In this document: positions 11,236 through 24,374 of the stretch, piece by piece
Layout: each line of letters begins with the position of its first letter
Position numbering within the stretch: position 1 is the first letter of the stretch
NCBI GenBank assembly: GCA_003864495.1
Contig: PEDN01001363.1
Coordinates: forward strand, 186,001-250,000
DNA from: Nemopilema nomurai
Lineage: Eukaryota > Cnidaria > Scyphozoa > Rhizostomeae > Rhizostomatidae
Direction of reading: 5' to 3'
DNA length: 64,000 bases
Notes under the pieces: model-generated
Told to the model about the DNA's origin: nothing
Databases searched by the model: none
What the model saw: only the letters and a program-made list of their open reading frames with translations
Translations under genes and position numbers: made by a program

Positions 11236-11723
11236 TTTGGGGAACGCCGCTTGCGGAAGCGAAGGAGAAGAAAAATCGATCAAAAACACATTTAGACTTT
11301 TTAACAAGCATTTCTCTGCACTATCCTAGCTGAATATGATTCACCAGTTGATTTATACACAAGATATGTTTGGCAATGCTAATTGTGGTTGAAATCGAAG
11401 ATCAGTTTAAACAAGCGAGTTTGCATTAACACTGTATTTTCAAAGAAAGACTTAATTGCTTTTCTGTTGAATGAGCAGCATCAACAACAACTAAATCGTG
11501 TTAACAGCAGCAACAACATAGTTATTCTGATTTGTGTATAAAACAGAACCTGTTGCTGTCGATGGCTTTTAACAATATAATATCTTGCAGCGCAGGTAAT
11601 AAAGTCCAGGAAACCTGTAAAAAAGCGTATTTAAATCTTAATTAAGTCTCCTAACGTAAGTAGGGATACATTTTGCTTGGGATGATCGACGCACGATACC
11701 GCCAATAGAGACACGCTTCTAAC

Positions 11724-14700
11724 ATGGTTCTCTGTAACACGAAAACGTATATCGGTCCTAGAGGGTTCATGATTATTGCTATTATTGGTGCTGGGTTATT
11801 TCTCTTCGTCTTATTGGCTAGTCGTTGCAGTAGTTATAATGGTGAGTGAACATGATTGATATTATAAATTTCCTATTTTTGAAGAACCAAAAACCTGTCT
11901 ACAGAATTTCAATTCTCAGATTCATATTTTACATATTCCTGAAATTAAATGCTATTTATCTAATTCATATTTCTTTGAAAATACAGAATGAATTGACAGT
12001 AGAGCTATTGCAGTACACTAAATATTTAGTAAAATTGATTCAACATATATTGATTCAACTTCATTCAAGCTCTTCATGTGGTCACACTGCCAATATATTT
12101 GTTAATCATATTTACTTTTACCTCATTTTATTTTCTCTAATTAAATTATGCTAGCATACTAACAATTATATGTAACACCTATTCATAGGTTAATGTATAC
12201 AGTAATATTAGATAGATAGATGTGCATGTATATATATATATGATAAACTTTCTGACCTTGCTACAAACTACCTATTCTTGTCTAGAGATGCAACTGTGCA
12301 ACTGTGCGAGGTTCCGTGTGCATATTTTTTTCAATAAATTCGGAGTGTAAGTTTTTCTTTGTCGAATAAAAAACAAGTTTCAAACAAAACAGAGGAAAGC
12401 TGCTCTAGGTTTTTCAAATTGGTTCATCTTATTAAAGGCAACTTGTGAAATCGAAATTAATTGGCCAAACATACTTTTAGTGTCTTTGTTTTAAAGATGA
12501 TTAAATTTTCTCAGTGTTTTTTTTAAATTCTTGATCTTGGCTTGCTTTTTTAAAGAATGTTAGTTTTCCAGTGCTGCCATGTGCAGTCTAAAGAAGAAAC
12601 ATTCAGATGGCTTCTGAATTTTGGCTGCTACAAACAATGGACTAGGTTATCTTGGAACACAAACTTAGAAAGTGTTATTGCTAAATAAATAGACTCTTTA
12701 ATAAATTAATAATAATAATAATTGAAAATTTCCAAAGTCTTTTAGGTGCGCAAAAATGCATTGGTACTCACTGGAAAATGATGATTATGTTTATGGGAGT
12801 TTTCATTTGGGTTATAAGAATTGTTAAATGTATTTCATTTTTATATATATTAATTTCTAGGCTTATGAAATTACAATTTGACCTGAACATGATTCAAAGC
12901 ATGTTACAGAAATATCTTGGTCTATATAAAAATTATGTTTGTTTGAAAATAAATGTTTCCAACATTGCAGCTTCTCTTGAGATGTCAAGAAGAAATCTGA
13001 ACATTGTTATACAGAAACAGTCAAGACTGAACGAAAAATTTAGTTCCCTTTCTGGAAGTGTTGAACATTTTCTTAATCAGGAGAAAGAAGTATCAAAATT
13101 GCCTGTCATTTATGCAATTACACCAACATACAAAAGATTAACTCAGAGAGCTGATCTTACAAGACTATCACAGACTTTTATGCACATTTCAAGATTTCAT
13201 TGGATTCTTGTAGAAGATGCTGATACAGTATCAGAGAGTATAAAATCTTTACTGAGTTCAAAGAAAATTAAATTTACATACCTTGCAACAAAAACACAGT
13301 CTGATTTGACAAGGAAACAGGATGATCCAAGATGGAAAAAACATAGAGGCGTAGATCAGAGAAATTTTGCTCTTAAATGGATTAGAGAAAATATCAAAGA
13401 CTCCAGTGGTGTAGTTTATTTTGCTGATGATGACAACACATATGATCTTGAATTATTTGAGCAGGTTAGTTTTGGAGCATTTCTGCCAATAGAGAAATAT
13501 GGAGTTTTTTACATGCCTTTAACAATTTTAATATGTTGTAGTACATAATTAAAAGGCATCTCAAGCTGACCTATATTGATACTGTCATGTGTTTGTTCAC
13601 TATTAGTGATTCATCACTATTAACTTACGGCTTTTCTTGCTTTGCAGATTGATTTCTGTTGTTTGTATTGCAACATTTTCTGTCAGTTTCCAAACTGTTG
13701 TCTTCACATGTTTAACTAATGACATCATATGATCAGAGTTTTTAATTATGTATAATTATGCTTGAATAATGAATTATTTCAGAGCAAGACAATGTGTAGA
13801 GGCATTTGCATTTTACCTTGATTACTTTTCATCTAGTTTTTGTTCTAGTAGAAATGTAAGATATTTGCCTCATTAGAAAGAAAATAAGTTTTTCTGATTG
13901 TGCAAATATCTAACTAGGGTATTACTAAACAGAAATTTTTTAACTGTTGTCCACTAAAAATGTGTGCATAAAGAGGCTTTTTCATGCTTTGTTCCGTTGA
14001 CACATAGCCCAATGATATCAGTGCAGCAGTTTTTTGAAATGTATGTGCTATTATGCATAGCAAGTTTAGCCTTCTCCAATTTCATCATTTAAAGATTGCC
14101 TCTAAACAAAGATGCAAAGGCTTTGCTTTTCTTTTTTCAATCATCGTTTGCTGTATTTTCCTTCTAGATGCGATTTACAAAAGTTGCATCTGTTTGGCCT
14201 GTGGCTCTTGTTGGTGGGCTCAGATGGGAAGGACCTATTTGTATCTATGGAAAAGTGGTTAGCTTCTTTACAGCATGGCAACCTGATAGAGAATTTCCCC
14301 TTGACATGGCAGCATTTGCTATAAGTATGAATGTTATCCTCCGTCATAAAGATGTTTATATAAACCCAGAATCAAAACGAGGTTTCTTGGAAACAGATTT
14401 CCTACACTCACTGGACATTACAAAAGATTTGATGGAGCCAAGAGCCAAAAACTGTAGAAAGGTTGGTGTCGTTTAATAGCAGTTATGCAGATCATGTCAT
14501 CTAATGACTATTTTCTATCTAATGACCACCAATTACTATTTAGATCTTAGTTAGTACCAGTCTGTGTTTGAAGATGCCTTGTTTTAACAAAACCTATGCA
14601 GGAGTAAAGTAACCTCAAAATCTTCTCAGCGCTCTCTCAGAACCAAGAGATATCCAGATCTTCATTGGCGTCAATATCAACACTTGACATGGAACTGTAC

Positions 14701-15236
14701 ATCATCTATCTATCTACCTAGATTATACATTACCTACAATAGGTATTTCATACAGGTTGAGTGAATAATGTTATTTGAATTTCTCAAAGCCAATAGAATA
14801 GCCTCCTTGGTACCCCATGTGCAAAATTTGTCTAGACTTTGGTGTAGAGGGAATGCTATTTATATATATATGCATACGCATTTCAGAGCACCAATCATTA
14901 GCAGATCCTTTTTACGTGTGACTATTTGGCCGTTACATCTTTGGAAGGGAGCCTTTTTCCAAATAGTGCACTAATTGTTATCCATGGTGCGACTCATCGT
15001 CCCATGTCATACTTGGTCTGGTCCCCCTGAATTTTACTAAAATATTCTATCATCAAAACTGGTAAGTAATCATCTTAATATCTTTTGCTTATTATAATTT
15101 GCTGCATCGTCATAGTTTCTTTTGGTTTTGTATTTAGATATTGGTCTGGCACACACAAACTGTAGATCCAAAAATGAAACAGGAAAAGAGACTGAAAGCT
15201 CTTGGAATGGGATCAGATCCTGCTATCGAAGTTTGA
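11724..15236 (+). CDS. B3GAT3: Galactosylgalactosylxylosylprotein 3-beta-glucuronosyltransferase (GlcAT-I)
   Basis: Transfers glucuronic acid to the Gal-Gal-Xyl primer to complete the linker on which heparan and chondroitin sulphate are built; a type II Golgi membrane enzyme. Exons: 11724-11841, 12286-12310, 12861-13464, 14168-14461, 15138-15236, with phases 1, 2, 0 and 0 all agreeing, 379 residues. Exon 1 supplies a short basic tail and a signal anchor ([18 protein letters not shown]). The 25-base exon 2 supplies a Cys-x-Cys (LCNCAR) like that in the stem of vertebrate B3GAT3. Exon 3 has the donor-binding start ([14 protein letters not shown]), the VEDAD segment and the DXD motif in FADDDNTYD. 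Exon 4 has VGGLRWEG and [10 protein letters not shown]. The C-terminus (VWHTQT, then GSDPAIEV) is that of B3GAT3 rather than B3GAT1 or B3GAT2. Exon 2 is the least certain exon. Confidence 0.92.
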
Positions 15237-15538
15237 TAACCAAGGTATGGAAGAGTCTTTCTGAATCCTCCTAAACACTGAGCCTTATCCGTTGATATTC
15301 TCTGAAGTAATCTCCTATGGGAAATGAAAAACATCCCGTGATTATTGTCACCATCACCACGTGCGTAGTTGAACTGTGCAACATTCTTCGTGTGAATGCG
15401 ATAAAGGCAGCTGAACCGACCCAGCCTGTTTCATGGTGAAGGAAGCGTCGGATTATATTTAATGCATGTAGCAAACAGCTGCTGATTTTGTCATTATTCA
15501 ATCAGAACTTACGTCTAGAAGATCGCGAGCTAAGATTA

Positions 15539-15958
15539 TGTCGGGAATTTGTTCTAGTTCTCCGCGACAGTAACCTCTCATAGAAATGAACTCATAGAAT
15601 TAATTCGTTTATGATAATTCGCTATAATAGATGAATCCACTCTCGCTAGTTGAATACTTGATACTTTGAATACTACTCGCGATAATTCTCGTCTGTTTAT
15701 ATACTTTCCTAAAGAATATACCCCATTCTCGATAACCCCCCAAAGTTCTGGAAAGTTGTAAACTAAATCGATGCTATGTTGTATGTGAAGCATAATTAGG
15801 CCTAAATGGCTATCTACGATATTATGATTTCAGCGACTACAATTATAGGGATTACGTAATCATGATTAAGCAAGCATGCTGGCAGATAATTTAAGGTAAT
15901 TGTGTATTCCATACCCAATGTCTAGAAAGTTCTAAATATTACTATGTTCTCGGCGACA
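15539..15958 (-). repeat. 3' LTR of the BEL/Pao element
   Basis: 420 bases, closely matching 21724-22208 along most of its length, including the shared block around ATTACGTAATCATGATTA. Relative to the other LTR it lacks about 65 bases after CTTTCCT (the other copy carries AGCTCTAGCTAAGAATTGC at this point). Confidence 0.92.
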
Positions 15959-16004
15959 CACTCCCCCTATTTGATCGGGAAGCGATCAAATATTACGTCA
16001 TCAG

Positions 16005-19000
16005 TTAGCTGTTCTCCTCCTCAGCTATAACCTTTATTGCTTCTTCTGCGACTTGAGTTCTTCTTCTTCGTGGTCTGAACTCTTTCGCATCAGGATCCAA
16101 GGTTAGGGATTGTCCCTCGTGCATGTCACAGGATAACTCCAGTGGATACAAGTGCTGGATTGGTCTTTCCAAGTAGGATTTTCCAGCTCGTAGTTTTGCG
16201 GCTCGTACTACACCATCGCGACCTTTTATGAGCTTTACGATGATGCCAAGATGCCATCTTCTGCGATTGCGCTCATCATTCTTGATAATCACAACTTCAC
16301 CTTTTTTAATCATTTCATTCTTTGTTTTATGCTTCATGCTGTGCCTTTCTCTAAGTGCTTTGATATACTCCCCCGTCCATCGGTTCCATAACATGTCCTT
16401 GCATCGTTTTAGGTATCTTGCTCTTTTCCTTAGATCCTTGTCTTCAATTCCATCAGTATCTTGTTCTAGAATTGTGTCCGATTCAGCATCAACCACTGAG
16501 TTGAATTGATATGATGATTCAGACGATTCGCATTGTGAAATGGTGTTTGGTTGCTCATTAATAACTTTGTTCACATACTTATTTAGATTGATTAAAGTTA
16601 TTTTCTGGTTGTTTTAGACATTTACCAAGAGGTTTCTACAGTTCTTGAGAGAAAATAGATACTTAGTCTTGTTTTAACTGGAAATTGAAAAGTCTATACT
16701 TTTTGTCGAATTTAGGCCAAATCCTCGAGTTGCCCGAAAATTGCTCAAAAACAACTCCTCAAAAAAAGAAAACCAAAATCAAAATACCAAATACTGCTCA
16801 TAGCAAAGACACAAATAAAGTGGTTTTTCTTGTTATAAAGGCCAAGTCATGTATTTCACATACAAAAGACCCAATGAATTTCAGACAATCCGGTTGTAAT
16901 GAGTGAACATTTGCTCACCTACAGCTCTGCCAAATTTCATTAAATATAATCAAATATGCGATTTTGATTAGTTAAGAATAGTTTACTAGGTTTTTCCAGT
17001 TTAGAATTCTAGAAATGACAAGGCAGTGATATAAGAGCTTCCCTGGCTCCGTGTACCTTAACGACAGCACCTCTATCCAAACCACATGTTGACACAAAGT
17101 TGCTCAAACATAGCTCACTGTAATCCTGGAAATGTACAAAAGTTTTGATTTATATAAACAGTAAATTCATTCCACAGAAGGTTTTTCAGCTTCTACAAGC
17201 AAGAGAATACCATACTTTCAAAAAGTCAAGTCTTATCTAGTTTGCCTTGCTCTGCCTTGTACAGTGCCTGTTTAACTAAGCTCACCATTCTCTTAAACTG
17301 TCCTCCCCACCATGGAGCTCGGCTAAGACTGAACTGCCATTTGATCTCCCGCCTTGCCAGCATATTCTGTAATTCTTCGTCCCGCATTACTTTCTTCAAC
17401 CATTTGGCTCCAGCAACAAATGTGTATTATCTGAATAAATCTTTTCTGGTCTACTTTGCCGAGCAATGAATCTTTTCAAGCTGAGAAGGAATTCTTCTGC
17501 GGTTTGTTCGGTAGCAACTCTAGGTGAATGGCTCTTGTTAAACTGCATGCGTAAAGCCATGCAGTCAGTCTTATTCCTTTTAAAAAGAATTGGTCCAGCA
17601 TAGTCTATACCAATGACTTCGGTGGCCTTCTGTTCTGTCTTGTGGCAATATTCCCGCAGGTGGAATAGCTTGAGGCTTTCTGTAGTGTTCATCCAAAGCA
17701 CGATTTGATGAGCCGTTTTGCCAATTGCCTCAATTTTGGTACCCAGTACTTGTTCCTGACTCGGGCCATTGTTAAAATTACTCCCCCATGGAGACTTTCA
17801 ATGTGCGCATCTTTCACGAGTCCTTCAGTGTATTTTGCTCTTGAGGGTGGGTAAATTGTCTTTTCACCTTGTTTTCTGCCATGCCATCTTTAAATACATT
17901 CAGAAAATCTTTAACAGGATGGAGTCTTTGTTGGTTCTTGTTGTGTTTTTTAAGGCTGGTCGGTGTATGGTAACAAAATCCACAATGAAATAAACACGGT
18001 ATATATATATATATATACTACTTACAAGTTATTATTATAATTAATTCCATTCTTGACAACGAACGATCTTGACAACTTTAAACAACTTGAAAAACTTCAC
18101 TTCAAAACTACTCGATTACCAACTACTCCCAACTTGAGCACGCCTCTCCCAACTCCAACTGAGCTAAACAATAAATCCATCAATCAATTACTCTAACACA
18201 ACAAGATGCAGCTAAGCGTGCTTAAAAACCATTATCGACTACGGACAGCATAATAATATTAAGAACAAAAGAGCAACGACATTCTCGCTGAACTTTTCTA
18301 ACTTCTCGATCATTCTCTTTGTTTTAATCATCCAGTGTTTGATGGCTTTCTCTGGTTCTGCAGAGATTAAGGTCCCCCTTTTTGCGATCTATTATTTTGC
18401 TTTTGCAGTCATTTGTGAATCTGAGCACAAATGCAGTGACCCTGATTGCCTTCCAGAAAGATAATTTGTTGAGTAATGCATCCAACTGATTCTCCTCTAC
18501 GACTGAAACTGCCAGTATATCCTTTGTGCATTTAGCTTCCTCCTCTGACTCTTCACTTGATGTAATGCTTATTTCGTCTGGCCAATGAGATTTTTCAGAC
18601 AGCCAAATGGGACCGTTTAACCATTTAATCATAGAGTGTTCAGACGTTTCTCCTCTACTTCAAATGTCTGCAGTTTTATCATCGGTTCTCATATGTCTCC
18701 AGTTAATGAAATTCTTTTCTCTTATCAATCGCACCCTGTTTGCCACCAACTGTTTATAGCTTCCTTCACCATTGATCCAATGCAGTGCCACTGTGCTATC
18801 TAGCCATCCGTACACTCCTTTGATGGGATGTTCTTGAAGTGCATTTATAACTCACCAGGTTTGCTGCCATGTGCGCAGATACTAATTCAAGCCGTGGAAC
18901 GCTCATGTTCTCTTTTGCAAGTCGAGCCTTTGCTGCAAGGAGTCCTTGAGTAGTCCCAGATGCTTGGTGTACTACTGCATAAACTACTGCTGCTGTTCCC

Positions 19001-20470
19001 TTTGCACTGGTGTCTCAAAAAACGTGAAGTTCAATGGCTGTAACTGGTTCCTTGTGGGTGCAGAGACTTCTTGGCACATATATCTGTTCCGGCAAGCTCC
19101 TTTGAAACTTTTCTCACATCTTCAGAACCGTATCAGTCACCTCGTCGTTCCAACTAATGTTTTTCTCGCAGCATTCTCTGTAGACTAGCTTACCAAGTGA
19201 ATGAATTGGTGCAGCCAATCCAAGTGGATCATATATGGATGCTAAATAACGTAGAATTTCCCTTTTTGTTTGCTTCGTCGCTCTTTTTGGGAATACCACT
19301 GCTAGACTATCTTCACTCTTTTGCCAATGGAACCCACGTATTTTTGTTTCCGTAGTTTTCACACCCAGCTGCTTGTTGGCGTAAGTCTGCTCATTAGGCT
19401 CAATTACTTCACTTTCCATCTTTGGAACATTTGAATGCCACCTATGCAGCTCAAATTTGGCTTCTTCAAACATCGATTTCGCCGTTTCCTTCAAGTGCTT
19501 AACTTCTTGAATTGTAGCCCCACCACTGATTACGTCATCAACGTACAGGCTATGCTTTATCTCTGCTATCTCCATTGGGAAGTCGTCTTCATACCGCTTT
19601 AGATGCACCTCACTTGTTGCTGCTAGCAGAAAAGGTGATTGCACCAGTCCAAATAGCGCACGTGTAAATCTCAGAACCTCAATTTTGTTTGGATCTTTAT
19701 CTTTTATCCAATGGAACCGCAAAGCATCTTGGTCTTCTTCTTCTATCCTTACTTGGAGGAAATCTCGCTTAAAGTCTCCATAGAGTGCTACTGGTTTCAA
19801 TCGATTTCTTACCAGCACATTTTATAGCGAGTTTTGCAGGGGTGGTGCAGGCTCCAAGTAACCATTTAGTGACGGGCTTTTCTCAGTTCCTTTTGCCGAA
19901 GCATCGAATAAAATCCGTACTTTTGTGCTTTCTGCAGCTTCTCGGCTTATGTGGAATGCAGAATTCTTTCCCACCAGCTTCTTTTGTAACCTTCTCTGTA
20001 ATGCCTTGCTTCAGTTGGTCTTGAATGATGTCATCATATTCTTGCAACAGCTCTGGCTTATGCTGTCGTCTTCTTACCAAACTGGACAATCTCGCGATAC
20101 TACCACTCTTGTTGTTGTGTAAGGCATCATGATCACTTTTCCACAGCAGCCCAGTTTCATGCCACCCTTGAGAATTACGAATTAGTTGTTCCTTGACCTT
20201 TTCTTGGACAGGTTGTTGGTCACCTTCTGGTTTGTCACGAAGTCCAAGAATGTCCAAACTTCACAGTTACTCATAATCTGCTGATGAATTCCTTGTCAAG
20301 TATACGTTGTCCAAATTGCTCTCACTCCCTGGAGACATAATGGTCCATCAAAATTTCGTGAATTCACCAATAGGCTCCCCAGATTTTCAAATCTTTGGTT
20401 TTTTCTTTGTTTTGATTTTTGAGTATTCACTATTACCAAGAATCAAATCTATAGGAAGGCTGGGTTTCTT
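16005..20470 (-). pseudogene. BEL/Pao pol remnant: protease region, RT, RNase H, integrase, DUF5641
   Basis: In minus-strand order: a protease-region tail (about 20460-20290, ILGNSEYSKIKTK); the pol segment 20257-19883 with ETGLLWKSDHDAL; reverse transcriptase 19818-19114 with the YVDD active site (SLYVDDVISGG), then an RNase H-proximal part (LASIYDPLGLAAPIHSLG). A fragment at 18632-18324 has WLNGPIWL. Integrase pieces lie at 17701-17396 (GIDYAGPILF, then EKIYSDN) and about 17350-17230 (APWWGGQFKRM). The intact C-terminal frame, 16574-16005, carries the DUF5641-type domain (VVIIKNDERNRRRWHLGII). Frameshifts separate nearly every piece. Confidence 0.9.
17960..18310. other. Non-coding AT-rich insert inside BEL pol
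   Basis: About 350 bases between the RNase H-side fragment and the integrase, with an AT repeat at 18001-18017 and no pol-like reading frame on either strand. In minus sense it contains TAGCTCAGTTGG (18166-18155), which matches a tRNA A-box, so an inserted tRNA-derived SINE is possible. No convincing B-box was found. Confidence 0.35.
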
Positions 20471-21647
20471 TCCCATCCATGTTTTTTTCCATGCAGCCTC
20501 TTCCTTTGCGCCAAACTCTTGATTTTGTCACATTCGGTTGATTTATGTCCTGGCTAATAGCAATAGACGCAGCCTCGTGGTCTTCCCATTCTGTTTGAAA
20601 AACCCTGTCACGTCTTTGATTTCCTTGCTGCTTGCTTCGTTCTTCTGATTGACATGGATTCATTTCGCACCATTGTCTCAATGCCTATATAAGGTGAGCA
20701 GTTCAATTCAAAAATTGCGCAACAATTCAAAAATGCCTTTCTCGAATTCTCGTAGTAATTCTGTGCTTATCGTGTCTGCTTTCTTTTTGTCTGCTGCGCT
20801 CAATCTCATATCTACGTCGAATACTCGGTCGTCCAATTTGCTGGCGAGGTTTTGAGCAGCCTTTTCAGAATCTTTCCCGGTTGAGTTCCATGAACGATCG
20901 GTAGGGAGATGATGTTTCGGATACTCGCGTTTGCTAACTCGCTGGTTTTCCATACCTTGTTTTCAAAATTTGCTTGGCACGTTAAAAGCCTTCAGTTGTC
21001 AATGGTAGTCCATCAATTGTTGACCAAACTTTGAAAACTAAAGCCGCCTCCTTGAGGTAAGAGAATTTTGACACTTGTGGAATGTCTGTTTTATCAATCT
21101 CTGTCTCAAGTTGACCCCAGAATCTCTGCCAGTCAATGTGTGTTCCTTGGAACTTTGATATCACCAGTTTTGGAAGTTTCACTCTGCTTTGTTTCTCCCT
21201 TTTTGATTTTTCATGTAACTCTGCAATTTCTCTCTCGACTTTTCTCTTCTTCTCCAATTTCGCTTGTTCCAGTGTTAAGGCCTCGTTGAAATCGTTTTTC
21301 CACACCTCTTCTTCTTGCTTTTCTTCATCCAAGTAATTTGTTGCTCACCCTTTTTTGCAGCTCCGCCCTGTGTGCTTCGAGCTCCTCTAAAAAGGCTTCA
21401 TATTCTGCCAGTTCCGCTTTGGTTATTTGGCTCCATTCACGAATTTCTGCAGGGCCTTCATCCGCTTCAATTCTGAGCTCTTGTACTCCCATTATTAGCG
21501 TGTGCACGTCTTATATTTGCTGGCCGAACCTCCGAATATATCTTGCTAACGTTTTTGTGAGTTTCTCTACGGAATTTCCATCGCTTCTTCCCTACATAAC
21601 TTTTAATCTTTTTGTACCTTCTTGAATTCTTCGTCGACATTAGCCAT
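20433..21647 (-). pseudogene. BEL/Pao gag remnant
   Basis: Begins at an ATG at 21647 (MANVDEEFKKVQK), but stops follow within 16 codons and several frameshifts come after. The best-preserved part, 21332-20982, has the DUF1759-type gag core: LPKLVISKFQGTHIDWQRFW and then DIPQVSKFSYLKEA. Downstream pieces at 20953-20708 and 20681-20433 continue in shifting frames, and I could not find an intact zinc knuckle. Charged coiled-coil-like sequence (EYEAFLEELEAHRAEL) lies near the N-terminus. It is non-functional as it stands. Confidence 0.85.
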
Positions 21648-21723
21648 TTTGATTTCCAACATTTTCTTTTACAGTGTATCTCTCTTAGTAGGATCTTCTA
21701 TACTCCCATCTAAGGTGTCACTT

Positions 21724-22208
21724 TGTCTGGACTTTGTTCTAGTTCTCCACAACAATAACCTCTCACAGAAATAAACTCACAGAATTAATCCGTTCATGAT
21801 AATTCGCTATAATAGATTACTCCAATCTTGCCCAGGTGAATACTTTGAATACTACTCGTCATAATTCTCGTCTGTTTATATACTTTCCTGCAGAAAGCTC
21901 TAGCTAAGAATTGCTGATTAATAATGACTTATTTTACGTAATATTACTCAGTTACTAAATATACCCCATAGATAATGTTCTCGATAACCCCCAAAGTTCT
22001 GGAAAGTTGTAAACTAAATCGAGGCTATGTTGCATGTGAAGCATAATTTGGCCTAAATGGCTATATACGATATTATGATTTCAGCGACTACAATTATAGG
22101 GATTACGTAATCATGATTACGCAAGCATGCTGGCAAATAACTCAGATAATTATGTATTTCATACCCAATGTCTAGAAAGTTCTAAATATTACTAGGTTCT
22201 CGGTGACA
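21724..22208 (-). repeat. 5' LTR of the BEL/Pao element
   Basis: 485 bases. It is the longer LTR copy; in minus sense it begins TGTCACCGAGAAC and ends TCCAGACA. The sequence just inside (AAGTGACACC in minus sense) would be the primer-binding site, but I could not assign it to a tRNA. Confidence 0.92.
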
Positions 22209-24374
22209 ATTAAGTCATCAAAGGATTGGTAAAAATGGAAAAAATCACGATTCGTGATTTTTGATAAAAGAATCATACTAAAATCAAGGAAAGTCCAGGA
22301 TCAATGTCAGAGGTTTCGATTAGACCTGAGAGGCAGATTAGATTTAACTTTATTGTATAACTATAAGCTAGTATATCTATACTTTCTGAGTTTGAATATC
22401 TGAATAGTTGAATCAAATCATAAAGAATGCCAATCATTTCACTTTTCCAGCTTTCGTTTGTTGGCAAATGCGAGAGGAGCATTTGAAAACAAATTGAAAA
22501 TAAAAGCATGCGGTTGTTGCTTTAAATTATCTGGGTTTATCATTTGACAAAGAAGCAATGAAATCCTGCATGTTAGCTGCTTCCTCTTTCTAAACGCTAC
22601 CTTTGCAAACATTCTCCTGGTTTTTCTATTCTATGATACACCGATATTTGTCTACATCACCTTGCCACCGGTATCACCTCACGGTTTTTCAACTGCAGTT
22701 ACTTGTTGTATTATTCGGCTTCTTGTGTCGTTGTAGACGTCATGGGACCTCACAGTGCTGCAAAAGTCTATTCAGTCATCAACAAAGAGTTTCCCATGAT
22801 TTCTTAAGCCATAACCTTGAAAGTCTATTTCGATGACCAGTCATAAAATATCTGTAAATTAACCTGTTAACATGTTGGCATGTAGCATAACTGAACACAA
22901 GTGAATGTATGTGCATCCAAGTCAACTTAAAGTAGAGCATGTTGTATTTGAATTTTATAAAGTTAATCTACCAGTAAATATATAATTTATTGATAATATT
23001 TATACTTTGATCCGATGGGCCTAGCTCAAGTGGACAGTTTTACTGTTGACATTATGTGTTGAGTATTAGGTAAAGCCACACGAGAAATGTCTTTCAGGAA
23101 ATGCCTTTTATCACTAAGCGAAATTAGTGCCGTCGGTCAAAAGTTTTAAACTATTTATAGGGTATGAAGTAGAAAGCACGTATTGGAACTTGGTTTTAGA
23201 TATATAGATTAATATAGGGATGAAACTAAGTTAAGTAACTTGGAATATCTAGCTGTCAACAACCTTTTGTGAAACATCTTTTATATGGAGCTTTTACACG
23301 CGAACTTGGTTTTTTAACTAGCTTCGGTTCTGTATTGAAACTAGCCTTGTCGAATTCTTTCCTTTTAAAATCTCGCAAACTAAGGGGAAAATTTGCAAGT
23401 TAGCCTTAATTTACCATATTTTAGTGTATTGTCAGGATCGTATTAGAGACAGTCACTTTATCTCTTAAAATGCAGCGCAGAGATTTTCTTGGAGAGCATT
23501 TCTTGGAGGGTGTATTTTAAAGCAAAATACCACGAGGCGTTGGAAGGCTGTTTCTCAAGGCGAGTCTTCGTTCTACTTAGGTTTCCTTCTATTTTGGCTT
23601 TATCTTCATCTACTCGAAGGCTAGTGTGTTCAGGACACCGTTTATTATCTGCGCTGTTGTCTCGATCTCGATTGGGCTCTTCATGTGAAACTGAACACAG
23701 CTCAGCCAAGAAATGAGCCTTGCGGAACAGCGCTGGTGATGCTTCATATTTTTTAAGTTACTTCACTATTGGCTTTAGGGAGTCAGCGCCTCTTTCAATT
23801 ATGTATAATGACAATGAGTGGCTAAGTCACGTGGTTATCACGCCAGCAGACTCTGGCCAATCAGCGGCTAAGCTCACTCAGTTGCAAATGAGAGCTCGCC
23901 ATCGATCCTCCCTAAACAGGGGCGTTCGTTAAAAAGCATAGAAAAAACCTTTTCCTTAATCATTGTTACAATTACCTGCCAGTTATAGCGTTTGACGCCG
24001 AAACGTGACTAAAATTATCCTTTACTAGTCTCAGAGACTAATATCCCGCACACTTAATTTCGAACAAGATTCAAATTGCCTTGTTATCGTGCCAGCAACC
24101 TGCATTTCCACACTGGATAATATCAAGTTGTCGCAATTAATCCATATCACCCTTTAGGCATAGTATGTTTTTAATCTAATAAATTTGATGAATTATTTAA
24201 TACATCAGTAAATACGAATGAAATCATTGTATTTCTTTTTTCTTCGATCGTCACCAAGAAAGCAATCTATTGAAGATGCTTCTCCTCGACATGAATTTGT
24301 TTATGGTCTATGTATGATCTATCGATGTCATAAACATCGTCGTCAAGTTGTTATATTTCACTTTGTTATATAAA
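22209..24374. other. Intergenic region without recognised gene
   Basis: Between the retrotransposon and the galactosyltransferase stop. The reading frame at 23458-23709 (minus) starts at TTG and matches no family I know. No repeats or splice-consistent exons were seen. Confidence 0.5.

Larger units (their letters stand above)
15539..22208 (-). mobile_element. BEL/Pao LTR retrotransposon, degraded, complete between LTRs
   Basis: A 6.67 kb element on the minus strand, bounded by LTRs at 15539-15958 and 21724-22208 that start TGTC and end GACA on either strand. The same four bases, ATTA, flank both outer ends, a plausible target duplication. A purine tract (GGGGGAG in minus sense) precedes the 3' LTR at about 15960. 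Between the LTRs, gag and pol fragments occur in the order gag, protease region, RT with YVDD, RNase H region, integrase and a C-terminal domain, as in BEL/Pao. Several frameshifts and stops show it is dead. It sits 0.3 kb downstream of the glucuronosyltransferase stop. Confidence 0.93.

Noticed and set aside
12778..12860. ATG at 12778 as the start of the glucuronosyltransferase with its own hydrophobic N-terminus.
   Set aside because: The stretch looks intronic, with a pyrimidine-rich TTAATTTCTAG directly before 12861. Exons at 11724 and 12286 give a better signal anchor and conserved Cys-x-Cys.
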